In this document: one piece after another, positions 17,387 to 26,729 of the stretch
Position numbering within the stretch: position 1 is the stretch's first letter
How the letters are laid out: each line of letters opens with the position of its first letter
DNA from: Anaerobacterium chartisolvens
Lineage (GTDB): Bacteria; Bacillota; Clostridia; Acetivibrionales; DSM-27016
Direction of reading: 5' to 3'
DNA length: 64,000 nucleotides
NCBI RefSeq assembly: GCF_003337415.1
Contig: NZ_QPJT01000002.1
Coordinates: 15,974 to 79,973 of the forward strand
Position numbers and translations under genes: made by a program
The notes under the pieces: generated by a model
The model's database searches: none
The model's input: the letters and a program-made list of their open reading frames with translations, nothing else
Told to the model about the DNA's origin: nothing

Positions 17387-17554
17387 ATGAGTTTTGAGGA
17401 TAAGCTGGAATTGAGAGCTACATTAGAAATAAATGCAAATCTGGAGATATACAGGATTGTGGATTTTCTTAATAAAAATCTCAAGGATAGGGATGTCATA
17501 TTCGGATTGAGTAAAAAAGGAGAAAAAATGGTTGTTTCAATATATGAGACGTGA
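17387..17554 (+). CDS. DUF4264 (YpmA-like) small protein
   Basis: A 55-residue protein from ATG 17387 (ATAGGAGGACTC upstream) to TGA at 17552. The core IYRIVDFLNKNLKDRDVIFG and the end VVSIYET match the pattern of Bacillus YpmA (DUF4264), a small conserved Firmicute protein without known function. It precedes an RpiR-type regulator by 51 bases on the same strand. Confidence 0.75.
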   Translation: MSFEDKLELRATLEINANLEIYRIVDFLNKNLKDRDVIFGLSKKGEKMVVSIYET

Positions 17555-17605
17555 TGCATATACCTGATTGCTTTGGGTGTTTACATATATAAGGAGGCTT
17601 AAAGG

Positions 17606-18505
17606 ATGGAAAGTAAAATGCAGGATCTTATTAAAAATATTCAGGAAAACATGTCGGCTTTGAGCAAGGGACAAAAGCTTATAGCAAATTATATAATAAA
17701 TCATTATGAAAAGGCTGCATTTATGACTGCAGCAAGGTTAGGAGAGGTTGTGGGGGTCAGTGAGTCTACCGTTGTAAGGTTTGCCATAGAATTGGGCTTT
17801 GACGGCTATCCCAAGCTGCAGAAGGTTTTGCAGGAACTTATAAAAACCAAGCTTACATCGGTTCAAAGGATGGAGGTATCGTCAAACAGGATAAGCGAGG
17901 ATAATATTTTAAAGAGTGTCTTGCAGTTGGATATGGAGAAGATAAAGATTACTCTCGAGGAAATAAATCAGGAGGTGTTTAACGAGGTTATCGAAAGCCT
18001 TCTGACGGCAAAAAAAATATATATCCTGGGGGTAAGGAGCTCTGCGCCCTTAGCGAGCTTTTTGGGCTTTTATTTTAATATAATATTTGACAACATAAGG
18101 CTTGTGCATACCACCAGCGTGAGTGAAATGTTTGAACAGATTATCAAGGTTTCAGAAGGGGATGCTGTAATAGGCATAAGCTTCCCCAGATATTCCAAAA
18201 GAACAATAAACGCCATGAAATTTGTAAAAAGTCAGGGTGCTACGGTTATAGCTATTACAGACAGTGGCGAGTCTCCTCTTGCGGCATGTGCCGATCACTC
18301 TCTTATAGCAAGGAGCGATATGGCATCCTTTGTAGATTCGCTTGTTGCTCCATTAAGTGTTATAAATGCTCTTATTGTGGCTCTTGGGATGAAAAAGAGG
18401 GATCAGATTTACGGCACATTTGAAAAGCTTGAAAAGATATGGGATGAGTATCAGGTATACGAAAAATATGACAGTGGGGATGCTGCCGGAAAAGAGGATT
18501 ATTGA
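17606..18505 (+). CDS. RpiR/MurR-family transcriptional regulator
   Basis: A 299-residue DNA-binding regulator. N-terminal helix-turn-helix (about 1-80: LSKGQKLIANYII and ARLGEVVGVSESTVVRFAIE) and C-terminal SIS sugar-phosphate-binding domain (about 125-255; KKIYILGVRSSAPLASFLG). Such proteins usually sense a phosphosugar and control nearby sugar genes, but no sugar operon adjoins this one, so its target is unknown. AAGGAGG at 17591-17597 lies 8 bases before the ATG. A terminator follows. Confidence 0.9.
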   Translation: MESKMQDLIKNIQENMSALSKGQKLIANYIINHYEKAAFMTAARLGEVVGVSESTVVRFAIELGFDGYPKLQKVLQELIKTKLTSVQRMEVSSNRISEDNILKSVLQLDMEKIKITLEEINQEVFNEVIESLLTAKKIYILGVRSSAPLASFLGFYFNIIFDNIRLVHTTSVSEMFEQIIKVSEGDAVIGISFPRYSKRTINAMKFVKSQGATVIAITDSGESPLAACADHSLIARSDMASFVDSLVAPLSVINALIVALGMKKRDQIYGTFEKLEKIWDEYQVYEKYDSGDAAGKEDY

Positions 18506-18539
18506 GCATTGCCAGGACATAGTGTGTCAGATGTAAGAT

Positions 18540-18571
18540 GGGGTGAATGTTAATTCGCCCTTATTTTTTTG
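18540..18571 (+). terminator. Terminator after the RpiR-type gene
   Basis: GGGTGAAT (18541-18548) pairs with ATTCGCCC (18553-18560, one G-U pair), followed by TTATTTTTTT. Confidence 0.85.
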
Positions 18572-18614
18572 AATTTGGCAATAATATATATATTAAGCTT
18601 AAGGAGCTATTGCA

Positions 18615-19844
18615 ATGGCAAAAAGAGTTGTGGTTATAGGCGGAGGGGCGGCGGGAATTATGGCTGCCGGGAAGGCGGCAGAGAAGGGAAATGAGGTTAT
18701 TCTTCTTGAGAAAAACGACAGGCTGGGTAAAAAAATACTCATTTCAGGAAAGGGAAGATGCAACATAACCAATAATATGGATATAGAGGGCTTGCTTGAA
18801 AATACTCCCGGAAACGGCAGCTTTCTGTATTCGGCTTTTTATACCTTTTCAAATACCGATTTGATAGAATTTTTTAAGGGTTATGGCTTAAATACAAAGG
18901 TGGAAAGAGGAGGAAGGGTTTTTCCCGTATCGGATAAATCTCAGGATGTGGTTCTGGCATTAAAAAAATTTATAGACACACACGGGGTACAGGTGCATTT
19001 TAATTCCGCTGTAAAATGTATTAACGAAGCTTTGGGACAGGTACGGGGCGTTGTTTTAAAAGATGGGAGGAGAATAGACTGTGATGCTGTCATAATTGCG
19101 TCGGGCGGAGCCTCCTACCCCGGAACAGGATCTACGGGTGACGGTTATATCATGGCGAAAAGCCTTGGACATAGAGTGACTGATTTAAAGCCGTCTCTTG
19201 TGCCGTTGCTGGTGAGGGAGGAATGGGTAAGGGAGGTTCAGGGCTTATCCTTAAAGAATATATCCGTAACCTTTATTAATAAAGAGGGCAGGAAAATATA
19301 CAGTGATTTCGGTGAAATGATATTTACTCATTTCGGAGTGTCCGGGCCTGTTATATTAAGCGCGAGCAGGCATTTGCTGAATTATGATTACAGGAATATC
19401 AGAATGCTTATAGACATGAAGCCTGCATTGACGGAGGAAAAGCTTGACGACAGGGTACAAAGGGATTTTGAGAAAAATTCCAGAAAGCAGTTTAAAAATT
19501 CTCTGGGGGAGCTGCTGCCTCAAAAAATTATTCCTGTTTTTATAAAGCTCTCGGAAATCTCGCCTTATAAATATGTAAATCAAATAACAAGAGAAGAGAG
19601 AAGAAGGCTTGTAAGACTGCTCAAAAGTATTGAGCTGGAAATAACGGGGGCGAGGCCTATTAAGGAGGCAATTGTCACTGCGGGAGGAGTATGTACAAAT
19701 GAAATAAACCCTTCTACTATGGAATCTAAGCTTGTTAAGGGCTTGTTTTTCGCAGGGGAGGTAATAGATGTAGATGCATATACGGGAGGATTTAATCTTA
19801 CAATTGCGTTTTCAACGGGATTTTTAGCGGGAGCAAGCTGCTGA
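18615..19844 (+). CDS. NAD(P)/FAD-dependent oxidoreductase, HI0933/YtfP family
   Basis: A 409-residue flavoprotein of the HI0933/BaiN family; physiological substrate unknown. The Rossmann FAD motif VVVIGGGAAGIMAAGKAAEK starts at residue 5, followed by LLEKNDRLGKKILISGKGRCN, typical of the family, the internal ASGGASYPGTGSTGDGY motif and a C-terminal FAD contact FFAGEVIDVDAYTGGFNLT. Length is normal. AAGGAGC precedes the start with 8-base spacing. It is followed by a membrane-anchored hypothetical protein. Confidence 0.85.
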   Translation: MAKRVVVIGGGAAGIMAAGKAAEKGNEVILLEKNDRLGKKILISGKGRCNITNNMDIEGLLENTPGNGSFLYSAFYTFSNTDLIEFFKGYGLNTKVERGGRVFPVSDKSQDVVLALKKFIDTHGVQVHFNSAVKCINEALGQVRGVVLKDGRRIDCDAVIIASGGASYPGTGSTGDGYIMAKSLGHRVTDLKPSLVPLLVREEWVREVQGLSLKNISVTFINKEGRKIYSDFGEMIFTHFGVSGPVILSASRHLLNYDYRNIRMLIDMKPALTEEKLDDRVQRDFEKNSRKQFKNSLGELLPQKIIPVFIKLSEISPYKYVNQITREERRRLVRLLKSIELEITGARPIKEAIVTAGGVCTNEINPSTMESKLVKGLFFAGEVIDVDAYTGGFNLTIAFSTGFLAGASC

Positions 19845-19931
19845 TATTTTTACAGACAGCCCCAGGTAGTGTGTATTTTTACCTTAATCCGTGCATATTA
19901 TTTACAAATAATAATATCAGGGGGGCGGGCT

Positions 19932-20441
19932 TTGAAGATATTTATTCGCAGAATTAAATCCATTAATAAAAATAGATGGAGAGAGGGGAAATATACGGAA
20001 AACAGAAAGCTGTCATTCGAGAGAATAATTTTTTTAACCTTCATACTGGCATTCACCTTTCTGATTGTGGTACAAACTATTTTAATAAGCCCTGTTGCAA
20101 GAACCTTTATCTCTGGAAGGAGCGAGCCGGAGGGAATACCTTTGGGCAGGGAAGAGTATCTTTATGATGAAGGAGAGATAGGTGTCAAGCTTTTAAACGG
20201 AAATGCAGACGGAAAGGTAAAAATTTTGGTGAACGGTGATGAGGCAGGGGTGTTTACAGGCGGTATAGTGACGCTTAAGGTGAGAGACGGAGATGTGGTT
20301 GAGGTTGACGGGAGCGGTACAGGCGATGAGGTTGAGGCGGTTATAGTTACAAGGAGCGGCAATATAGATAATGACTGTGCCAATAAAAGAGTCAGGGTGA
20401 AATACGGAGTTAAAAAGCTTACACAGATTAAAATTCAATAA
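19932..20441 (+). CDS. Membrane-anchored protein of unknown function
   Basis: I do not recognise a family. From a TTG start at 19932, chosen because a GGGGGGCGGG ribosome binding site lies just upstream, the product has 169 residues: a basic N terminus (1-30), one strong membrane segment (about 35-58, IIFLTFILAFTFLIVVQTIL) and an extracytoplasmic part rich in Gly, Val and Asp with beta-strand character (VKILVNGDEAGVFTGGIVTL). An earlier in-frame ATG at 19869 has no ribosome binding site. The tail (KRVRVKYGVKKLTQIKIQ) is basic. A terminator covers its stop codon, so it ends a unit begun by the flavoprotein gene. Confidence 0.6.
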   Translation: MKIFIRRIKSINKNRWREGKYTENRKLSFERIIFLTFILAFTFLIVVQTILISPVARTFISGRSEPEGIPLGREEYLYDEGEIGVKLLNGNADGKVKILVNGDEAGVFTGGIVTLKVRDGDVVEVDGSGTGDEVEAVIVTRSGNIDNDCANKRVRVKYGVKKLTQIKIQ

Positions 20442-20480
20442 AATAATAGATAAACATACTGTTTATCTATTATTTTATGT
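20440..20480 (+). terminator. Perfect AT-rich hairpin overlapping the stop codon
   Basis: AAAATAATAGATAAAC (20440-20455) pairs perfectly with GTTTATCTATTATTTT (20461-20476), with a 5-base loop and a T-rich 3' side. Confidence 0.75.
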
Positions 20481-20508
20481 TGTTTTAAGACCCTACTTCC
20501 TATATAAT
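20480..20508 (+). promoter_or_regulatory. Predicted sigma-A-type promoter of hutP
   Basis: TTGTTT (20480-20485) and TATAAT (20503-20508) are 17 bases apart, 56 bases before the HutP-family start codon. Confidence 0.6.
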
Positions 20509-20564
20509 AGTTATTGTTTGTAAATAAACTCTAATTGACTGGCTATAGCGGGGAATAGAATAAT

Positions 20565-20984
20565 ATGGATGGTAAACAGTTTGGAAGCAAGGATATTGCA
20601 GGTGCGGCTATAAAAGTTGCTCTTACATCGGACAGGCATCAGGAAAAGCTGCTGCAGTCGGAATTTGTAAAGACAGGGGTTTATACTGCCGCGGTGGACT
20701 ATGGGGGAGAGTTTATAAATTCCGTTATGAAAATAGTTGAAAGGGCTGTTGTGTCTGCTAAAAGAGAGGGCGTCATCACCGACAGCCATGTGGAAGAGGG
20801 TGCTGTTGCGGGGGCTACCAGAGAAGCTATATCGCAGATAATGCCCAAGGCTATAGGACTCAATGTAGGAGGAAAGATAGGGATAGCACGGTTTAATGAC
20901 CATATAAGCGTCGCCATATTTTTTGGCATAGGACTGCTGCATTTGAACGAGGTGGCAATAGGCCTCGGACACCGAGTAGTCTAA
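20565..20984 (+). CDS. hutP: HutP-family RNA-binding regulator
   Basis: A 139-residue protein of the HutP family. In Bacillus, HutP binds nascent hut mRNA with L-histidine and Mg2+ and prevents termination. This sequence has the family core VERAVVSAKREGVI, EEGAVAGATREAISQIMPKA, and the conserved GKIGIARF and FFGIGLLHLNEVAIGLGHR stretches that carry the ligand and RNA contacts. There is no histidine-use operon near it; its neighbours are a membrane protein and aroH, so the target RNA must lie elsewhere or differ. The clostridial branch of the family is uncharacterised as far as I know. Confidence 0.75.
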   Translation: MDGKQFGSKDIAGAAIKVALTSDRHQEKLLQSEFVKTGVYTAAVDYGGEFINSVMKIVERAVVSAKREGVITDSHVEEGAVAGATREAISQIMPKAIGLNVGGKIGIARFNDHISVAIFFGIGLLHLNEVAIGLGHRVV

Positions 20985-21026
20985 AGAGGCTTTATAATAT
21001 GCAGAAGGGTAGAATGGGGGATTAAT

Positions 21027-21383
21027 ATGACAGTTAGGGCTATAAGAGGAGCCGTAACGGTTGAAAATAACAGTGCGTTCGAAATAATAGATGAGACAAA
21101 AGCTCTGTTGACTGAAATCATAAAAGAAAATAATGTTGAGCAAGATAATATAATAAGCATAATATTCACAGCCACAAAGGATCTTGACGCCGCTTTTCCG
21201 GCAGTGGCCGCCAGACAGTTGGGATGGACAAGGGTTGCGCTTATGTGTACAAGCGAGATAGATGTGCCGGGAAGCCTTAAAAGCTGTATACGGGTATTGC
21301 TTCATATAAACAGTGAAAAGTCAAATAGTGAAATAAAGAATATATATCTTAAAGGGGCAAAGGTTCTGCGTCCGGATTTATAA
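21027..21383 (+). CDS. aroH: Chorismate mutase, AroH class
   Basis: A 118-residue enzyme that rearranges chorismate to prephenate, the entry to phenylalanine and tyrosine. Motifs of the trimeric AroH fold: VRAIRGAVTVENN (Arg at the active site), IISIIFTATKDLDAAFPAVAAR and WTRVALMC. Length equals Bacillus AroH. It is 42 bases after hutP on the same strand and is followed, after 112 bases, by cmk. Confidence 0.95.
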   Translation: MTVRAIRGAVTVENNSAFEIIDETKALLTEIIKENNVEQDNIISIIFTATKDLDAAFPAVAARQLGWTRVALMCTSEIDVPGSLKSCIRVLLHINSEKSNSEIKNIYLKGAKVLRPDL

Positions 21384-21495
21384 CTTTTATGCTGTGCAAA
21401 AGAGGAATTTCGACATAATCTATAGAATACTTATTAAGAAATGCGGTATCAATATTATGCCAGACGACCCTTAAACACTATTTGGAGGAATAATT

Positions 21496-22170
21496 TTGAA
21501 GAAGGTAAATATAGCAATTGACGGACCGGCAGGTGCTGGCAAAAGCACCATTGCAAGAACAGTATCGGAGACTCTGGGATTTATTTATCTTGATACCGGC
21601 GCAATGTATAGGGCTGTGGCTTTAAAGGCCATAAGGCAGGGAATAAACACCCGTGACTTAAACGCGTTGTCGGAGCTTGTTAAAAACATTGATGTAAGAA
21701 TTTTTTATGCCGCTAATGAGCAAAGAGTCCTTCTTGACAACGAAGATGTTACTTGTGAGATACGGACACCTGAAATTTCAATAGCTGCGTCGGATGTGGC
21801 GGCAGTGCCTGAGGTCAGGATTAAGATGGTGGAACTCCAAAGAGATATTGCAAAAGCCAACGATGTTGTAATGGATGGAAGAGACATAGGCTCTTATGTG
21901 CTTCCTGATGCCGATGTGAAAATATATCTGACGGCTACAGTTGAGGCCAGAGCGCTGAGAAGATTTAATGAACAGGCCGATAAGGGAATTAAAGCTGCCT
22001 CTATTGAAGAGGTTATGAAAGATATAGAATACAGGGACAGGAACGACAGCACCCGGGAATTTGCTCCTTTAGTCAAGGCCGGGGATGCTGTGGAGATTGA
22101 TACCACCCATATGAGTGTGCGGGAGGTTGTAAACAAAATTATTTCACTGATAAAGGAGCAAAGCACATGA
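21496..22170 (+). CDS. cmk: Cytidylate kinase
   Basis: A 224-residue enzyme phosphorylating CMP and dCMP. TTG start at 21496 with GGAGGAA 5 bases upstream. P-loop GPAGAGKST (11-19), the motif YLDTGAMYRA, the CMP-binding MDGRDIGSYVLPDADVKIYL and the DRNDSTREFAPL lid are all present. Its last bases overlap the plsC start (ATGA), showing translational coupling in a cmk-plsC-ispH/rpsA operon, an arrangement common in clostridia. Confidence 0.95.
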   Translation: MKKVNIAIDGPAGAGKSTIARTVSETLGFIYLDTGAMYRAVALKAIRQGINTRDLNALSELVKNIDVRIFYAANEQRVLLDNEDVTCEIRTPEISIAASDVAAVPEVRIKMVELQRDIAKANDVVMDGRDIGSYVLPDADVKIYLTATVEARALRRFNEQADKGIKAASIEEVMKDIEYRDRNDSTREFAPLVKAGDAVEIDTTHMSVREVVNKIISLIKEQST

Positions 22171-22751
22171 TAGATGTCTTAAGGTTTTTTGTGAATATGT
22201 TTTTTTCTGTTTTTTACAGGGTTGAGATTAAGGGAATAGAAAATGTTCCAAAGAAAGGCTCGGCTTTAATATGTGCAAACCATGTCGGAGAGCTGGATAT
22301 GTTTTTTATAGGCTTTAGGATAAAAAGGCTGGTTCGGTGGATGGCCAAGGAGGAGCTGTTTAGAAATCCTGTTCTGGGAGGCTTGATAAAATGGCTTGGG
22401 GCATTTCCTGTAAAAAGAGGGAAAGCCGATGTGAGGGCAATAAAGACGGCGTTTAATTTGCTTGACGAGGGACATATAGTTGGAATTTTTGCCGAGGGAA
22501 CAAGAACAAGGGGCAAGGCGGGCGTGGCAAAAGTAAACCCCGGAGCCGCAATGTTTGCGGTTAAAAAGCAGGTGCCTGTAATACCGGTAGGCGTTGAGGG
22601 CCGGTATAAGCTGTTCAGCAAGGTCAGGGTGGTGTTCGGAGAGCCCTATTATATAGAGGCCGATAAAAATAAGAAATATATGAATGAAGAATTTACAGAG
22701 ATAAGCAGGGATATAATGAAGAAAGTATACGGATTACTGGAGGGAAGGTAG
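22167..22751 (+). CDS. plsC: 1-acyl-sn-glycerol-3-phosphate acyltransferase
   Basis: A 194-residue membrane-associated acyltransferase that makes phosphatidic acid. The catalytic HxxxxD motif is in NHVGELD, and the glycerolphosphate-binding EGTR motif in FAEGTRTRGK. One N-terminal hydrophobic segment (about 5-20) anchors it. It overlaps cmk by 4 bases, and its TAG is directly followed by the TTG start of ispH. Confidence 0.9.
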   Translation: MIDVLRFFVNMFFSVFYRVEIKGIENVPKKGSALICANHVGELDMFFIGFRIKRLVRWMAKEELFRNPVLGGLIKWLGAFPVKRGKADVRAIKTAFNLLDEGHIVGIFAEGTRTRGKAGVAKVNPGAAMFAVKKQVPVIPVGVEGRYKLFSKVRVVFGEPYYIEADKNKKYMNEEFTEISRDIMKKVYGLLEGR

Positions 22752-24791
22752 TTGGATATTATAGTGGCTGAAACGGCAGGCTTTTGTTTTGGAGTAGACA
22801 GGGCTGTTAGCTCGGTTCGCCGTTTAATAGAGGGCAGTGCCGGAAAAATTTATACGCTTGGAGCGGTTATACATAATCCTCAGGTTAATGACGATTTTGC
22901 TTCAAGGGGAGTTAAAATTATTAGCGGTATCGAGGAAGCGGAGTTGCCCGGAAATATAGTTGTGCGGGCACATGGAATTGCTAAAGATGTTTATGAAGGG
23001 TTAATCAGGGAAGGTGTGAATGTAGTTGATGCTACATGTCCTTATGTGAAAAAAATACATAATTTAGTTCAGGAAAAGTATAAAGAGGGCTACGGCATAA
23101 TTATAATTGGAGATAAAGATCATCCTGAGGTGAAGGGTATAAATGGCTGGTGCGAAAATACGGCTGTTATACTGGACAGCGAAGAGGAAGTACAGGCATT
23201 GAAAGAAAGCAGGCAAAAGGTGTGTGTAGTAGCTCAAACTACTATTACAAAAGAAAAATGGGAAAATATTAATAAATGCCTAGAAAATAAATTTGAAAAT
23301 ATCATAAAATTTGATACAATATGTAGTGCGACTAGTCAAAGGCAAAAAGAAGCTTTGCAAATAGCGAAAATTGTCGACTGCATGATAGTAATCGGAGGCA
23401 GAGACAGTTCCAACACACAGAAGCTCTATGAGATCTGTAAAAAGTATTGTTTCAATACTATAAAAATTGAAATGCCCAGTGAGTTGCCACTGGAAGATAT
23501 AAATAAATATAAAAAAGTCGGTATCACTGCTGGAGCATCAACGCCTGACTGGATAATCAAGGAGGTTATAGGAAAAATGGATGAATTAAATAGACAGGAA
23601 AACGAAATGAGCTTCAAGGAAGCGTTTGAAAGTTCTCTTGTTACTGTGCGTAGTGGAGAGGTTGTAAAGGGCACAGTTATTGGCTTTAACAATACGGAGG
23701 TATATGTAAATCTGGGGTTTAAATGTGACGGAATTATTCCTATAGGGGAGTTTTCTGATGACCCTGATTTTAATCCTGAAGAATCAATAAAAATCGGCGA
23801 TGAGCTTGAGGTGTTTGTTGTCAGAGTAAATGATGCTGAAGGAAGCGTTATGCTGTCTAAGAAAAAAGTGGACGCACTAAAGTCATGGGACAAAATTGAG
23901 GAAGTATATGAAAGCAAAACTCCTGTCAAGGCTAAGGTGGTTGAGGTTGTAAATGGGGGAGTCATTGCCAGTGCAAACGGGATAAGGATATTTATACCGG
24001 CTTCTCAAATCAGCGATAAATTTGTTAAGGATTTGAGAGAGTTTTTAAAACAGACAGTTAACGTAAGAATTATTGAATATAATAAGCAGAAGAGAAAGAT
24101 AGTTGGTTCTCAAAGGGTTATTTTAGAAGAGGAAAAGGCAAAGCTGTCAAGTGACTTATGGGAGTCCATGGAAACAGGTAAAAAATACAGCGGTGTTGTA
24201 AAGAGCTTTACTGATTTTGGGGCTTTTGTAGATATTGGAGGAGTTGACGGGCTTATTCACATATCTGAATTGTCATGGACAAAGGTAAAGCACCCCTCAG
24301 AGGTTTTGAATATTGGAGACAACATTGAAGTAGTTATCTTAGAGTTTGACAGAAGCAAAAAGAGAATTTCCTTAGGATACAGAAGAGCGGAAGACAATCC
24401 ATGGTTTAACATAGAGGAGAAGTATAAGGTAGGGGATGTGGTAAAGGGAAAAGTAGCCAGACTTGTGCCTTTTGGAGCTTTTATAGAGCTTGAAAAGGGA
24501 GTGGACGGACTGGTTCACATTTCTCAGATATCCAGTGTCAGGCTTGCAAAGCCCTCTGATGTGTTGGAGGCAGGGCAGGAAATTGAGGCTAAGGTTACTG
24601 AAGTTAATGCCGAAGGCAACAGGATAAGCTTAAGCATTAAAGAGGTCAATCCAATAGATCCTGTTAAGGAAAAGGATGAGGCTGCTGCCGGAGGTACGGG
24701 TGAGGATGTTCCTACCGAGCATAAAGAGGATATGAATGTTACCATAGCTGATGCCGCCGAGTCTTCGGATGAAGATAAAAAGGACGAATAG
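22752..24791 (+). CDS. ispH: IspH (HMBPP reductase) fused to ribosomal protein S1-like domains
   Basis: A 679-residue fusion. Residues 1 to about 285 are 4-hydroxy-3-methylbut-2-enyl diphosphate reductase, the last step of the MEP isoprenoid pathway: three Fe-S cysteines in GFCFGVDRAV, VDATCPYVKK and DTICSATSQRQ, and the substrate motif TAGASTPDWI. Residues about 300-650 hold four S1 RNA-binding repeats, for example YSGVVKSFTDFGAFVDIGG and VVKGKVARLVPFGAFIELEK. The tail is acidic. The start is TTG right after the plsC stop. This fusion is known in clostridia and is annotated there as a bifunctional IspH/S1 protein. A strong terminator follows. Confidence 0.95.
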   Translation: MDIIVAETAGFCFGVDRAVSSVRRLIEGSAGKIYTLGAVIHNPQVNDDFASRGVKIISGIEEAELPGNIVVRAHGIAKDVYEGLIREGVNVVDATCPYVKKIHNLVQEKYKEGYGIIIIGDKDHPEVKGINGWCENTAVILDSEEEVQALKESRQKVCVVAQTTITKEKWENINKCLENKFENIIKFDTICSATSQRQKEALQIAKIVDCMIVIGGRDSSNTQKLYEICKKYCFNTIKIEMPSELPLEDINKYKKVGITAGASTPDWIIKEVIGKMDELNRQENEMSFKEAFESSLVTVRSGEVVKGTVIGFNNTEVYVNLGFKCDGIIPIGEFSDDPDFNPEESIKIGDELEVFVVRVNDAEGSVMLSKKKVDALKSWDKIEEVYESKTPVKAKVVEVVNGGVIASANGIRIFIPASQISDKFVKDLREFLKQTVNVRIIEYNKQKRKIVGSQRVILEEEKAKLSSDLWESMETGKKYSGVVKSFTDFGAFVDIGGVDGLIHISELSWTKVKHPSEVLNIGDNIEVVILEFDRSKKRISLGYRRAEDNPWFNIEEKYKVGDVVKGKVARLVPFGAFIELEKGVDGLVHISQISSVRLAKPSDVLEAGQEIEAKVTEVNAEGNRISLSIKEVNPIDPVKEKDEAAAGGTGEDVPTEHKEDMNVTIADAAESSDEDKKDE

Positions 24792-24815
24792 CATGTGTGG
24801 AATATAGATAAATGC

Positions 24816-24851
24816 AAAAATAAGGACCCGTTTAAACGGGTCCTTATTTTT
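24816..24851. terminator. Bidirectional terminator between ispH/rpsA and prfC
   Basis: AAAAATAAGGACCCG and CGGGTCCTTATTTTT (24816-24851) form a perfect stem with A-run and T-run flanks, usable from both convergent genes. Confidence 0.95.
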
Positions 24852-24880
24852 GGTATACTGGAAATTTAGTTTTTTAAGAG

Positions 24881-26476
24881 TTATGCTATGTCGGTGAGAA
24901 TTAAGCCCTTATTTCTTTCCTCGGCCCACCGTATAGACCACTCGTTTTCAAACAAAAGAACATAGCGATCCAGCTTATCGGTGGCAATCATTGTACTGCT
25001 TGTTAAGCTGAGCTTTCTGGGGTCTAATTCCTCATTCGATATCCAGCGCGCCATTTTATAGGGCAGATGCTGGATTCTTAAGTCAACTCCGTACTCCTTT
25101 TTCAGCCTGTGCTCAAGCACCTCAAACTGCAAAGCCCCGACTGCTCCTATTACAAGGGCCTCTATACCTATATCAATCTGCTTGAAGGCCTGCACGGCCC
25201 CCTCCTCTGAAAGCTGGGTAATTCCCTTTAAAAACTGCTTCCGCTTCATTGAATCGGCAGCGGATACCCTTGCAAAGTGTTCGGCAGGGAAAATGGGAAT
25301 GCCGTCAAACTTAACCTTTAAATCGTTTCCGCAAAGCGTATCGCCTATATTGAAAATTCCCGGATCGAACAGCCCTATTATATCCCCCGCGTATGCCTGC
25401 TCCACAATTGTGCGCTCCTGAGCCATAAACTGCTGAGGCTGGGAAAGCCTGATTTCCTTCCCTGCCTGAACATGGTATACCGACATTCCTTTTCCGAAGC
25501 GCCCAGAGCATATTCGCATAAATGCAATCCTATCCCTGTGGGTTGGATTCATATTAGCCTGTATTTTAAATATAAAGCCTGAAAAGCTCTCGCTTTCAGG
25601 ATCTACCTCAATGCCGGAGGCGGGCCTGATTCCGGGAGAGGGGGCCATCAAAAGAAATTCCTCCAAAAAGGGCTGAACTCCAAAGTTGGTCATGGCACTG
25701 CCGAAAAATATCGGCGTAAGCTCTCCTGTTAAAACCTTCTTTTTGTCAAACTCGTCCCCTGCCATGTCAAGAAGCTCTATCTCCTCGCACAGCCTTTTAT
25801 GGTAGTGCTCTCCCAAAAGATCTGCAAAGATTTTATCATCAACCTTGCCTATAGTAGAGCTTACCGCGGTTTGACCGTGATTTCCTCCTCCGAACAGCTC
25901 GATCTGAGAAAGCTTTCTGTTATATACGCCCTTGAAATCCCCGTCAATCCCTATGGGCCAGTTCATAGGAAAGGAGCGGATTCCCAAAACATTTTCAAGC
26001 TCCTCCATAAGCTCAAAGGGGTCCTTGCTGGCTCTGTCCATTTTATTTATAAAGGTAAATATGGGGATGCCCCTCATTCTGCATACGTGAAACAGTTTTA
26101 TAGTCTGCTCCTCCACGCCCTTTGCGCCGTCTATCAGCATAACGGCGCTGTCTGCGGCTATGAGGGTCCGGTATGTATCCTCGCTGAAGTCCTGATGTCC
26201 GGGGGTGTCCAGTATGTTTATACAGTAATCGTTATAATCAAACTGCATAACGCTTGATGTAACGGATATGCCCCTTTGCTTTTCTATGTCCATCCAGTCG
26301 GAAACGGCATACTTGCTGGCTTTTCTTGCCTTTACCGATCCCGCCAGCCTGATTGCTCCGCCGTAAAGCAGCAGCTTTTCCGTCATGGTTGTTTTACCGG
26401 CATCCGGGTGGGATATTATAGCAAAGGTTTTTCTTCTGTTTACTTCATATATTATTTCATCCTTCAATTGTTTCAT
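24881..26476 (-). CDS. prfC: Peptide chain release factor 3
   Basis: A 531-residue translational GTPase that recycles RF1/RF2 after termination. G1 is ISHPDAGKTTMTEKLL (about 18-33), G2 RGISVTSSVM, G3 DTPGHQDF, and G4 NKMD. The length and C-terminal RF3 domain (FEVLEHRLKKEYGVDLRIQH) are typical. AAGGAAGG lies 6 bases before the ATG. Single gene, convergent with ispH/rpsA. Confidence 0.95.
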   Translation of the reverse strand: MKQLKDEIIYEVNRRKTFAIISHPDAGKTTMTEKLLLYGGAIRLAGSVKARKASKYAVSDWMDIEKQRGISVTSSVMQFDYNDYCINILDTPGHQDFSEDTYRTLIAADSAVMLIDGAKGVEEQTIKLFHVCRMRGIPIFTFINKMDRASKDPFELMEELENVLGIRSFPMNWPIGIDGDFKGVYNRKLSQIELFGGGNHGQTAVSSTIGKVDDKIFADLLGEHYHKRLCEEIELLDMAGDEFDKKKVLTGELTPIFFGSAMTNFGVQPFLEEFLLMAPSPGIRPASGIEVDPESESFSGFIFKIQANMNPTHRDRIAFMRICSGRFGKGMSVYHVQAGKEIRLSQPQQFMAQERTIVEQAYAGDIIGLFDPGIFNIGDTLCGNDLKVKFDGIPIFPAEHFARVSAADSMKRKQFLKGITQLSEEGAVQAFKQIDIGIEALVIGAVGALQFEVLEHRLKKEYGVDLRIQHLPYKMARWISNEELDPRKLSLTSSTMIATDKLDRYVLLFENEWSIRWAEERNKGLILTDIA

Positions 26477-26729
26477 ATTAAACCTTCCTTAAAAATTATA
26501 ATTACGGGTGGCTGGCTATGAACTGATGCTTATAAAGGCATCCGATTTATTTTATATTATAGCCCCGTATTCTGTCAAATATCATTATTCATACTATTAT
26601 GTTATCACCTCAATCCTGAAAATGGGCATGAACTGCAATTTCATGCCTTATGGAGGAATTTGCAGCTTATGCATAGAATAAATATAATACACGCAATGCA
26701 AACTACTAAAAACGAGGTGCTTAAGCTAT

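Noticed and set aside
17188-17559. 123-codon minus-strand frame
   Set aside because: It runs antisense to the DUF4264 gene, which has a proper ribosome binding site and family pattern.
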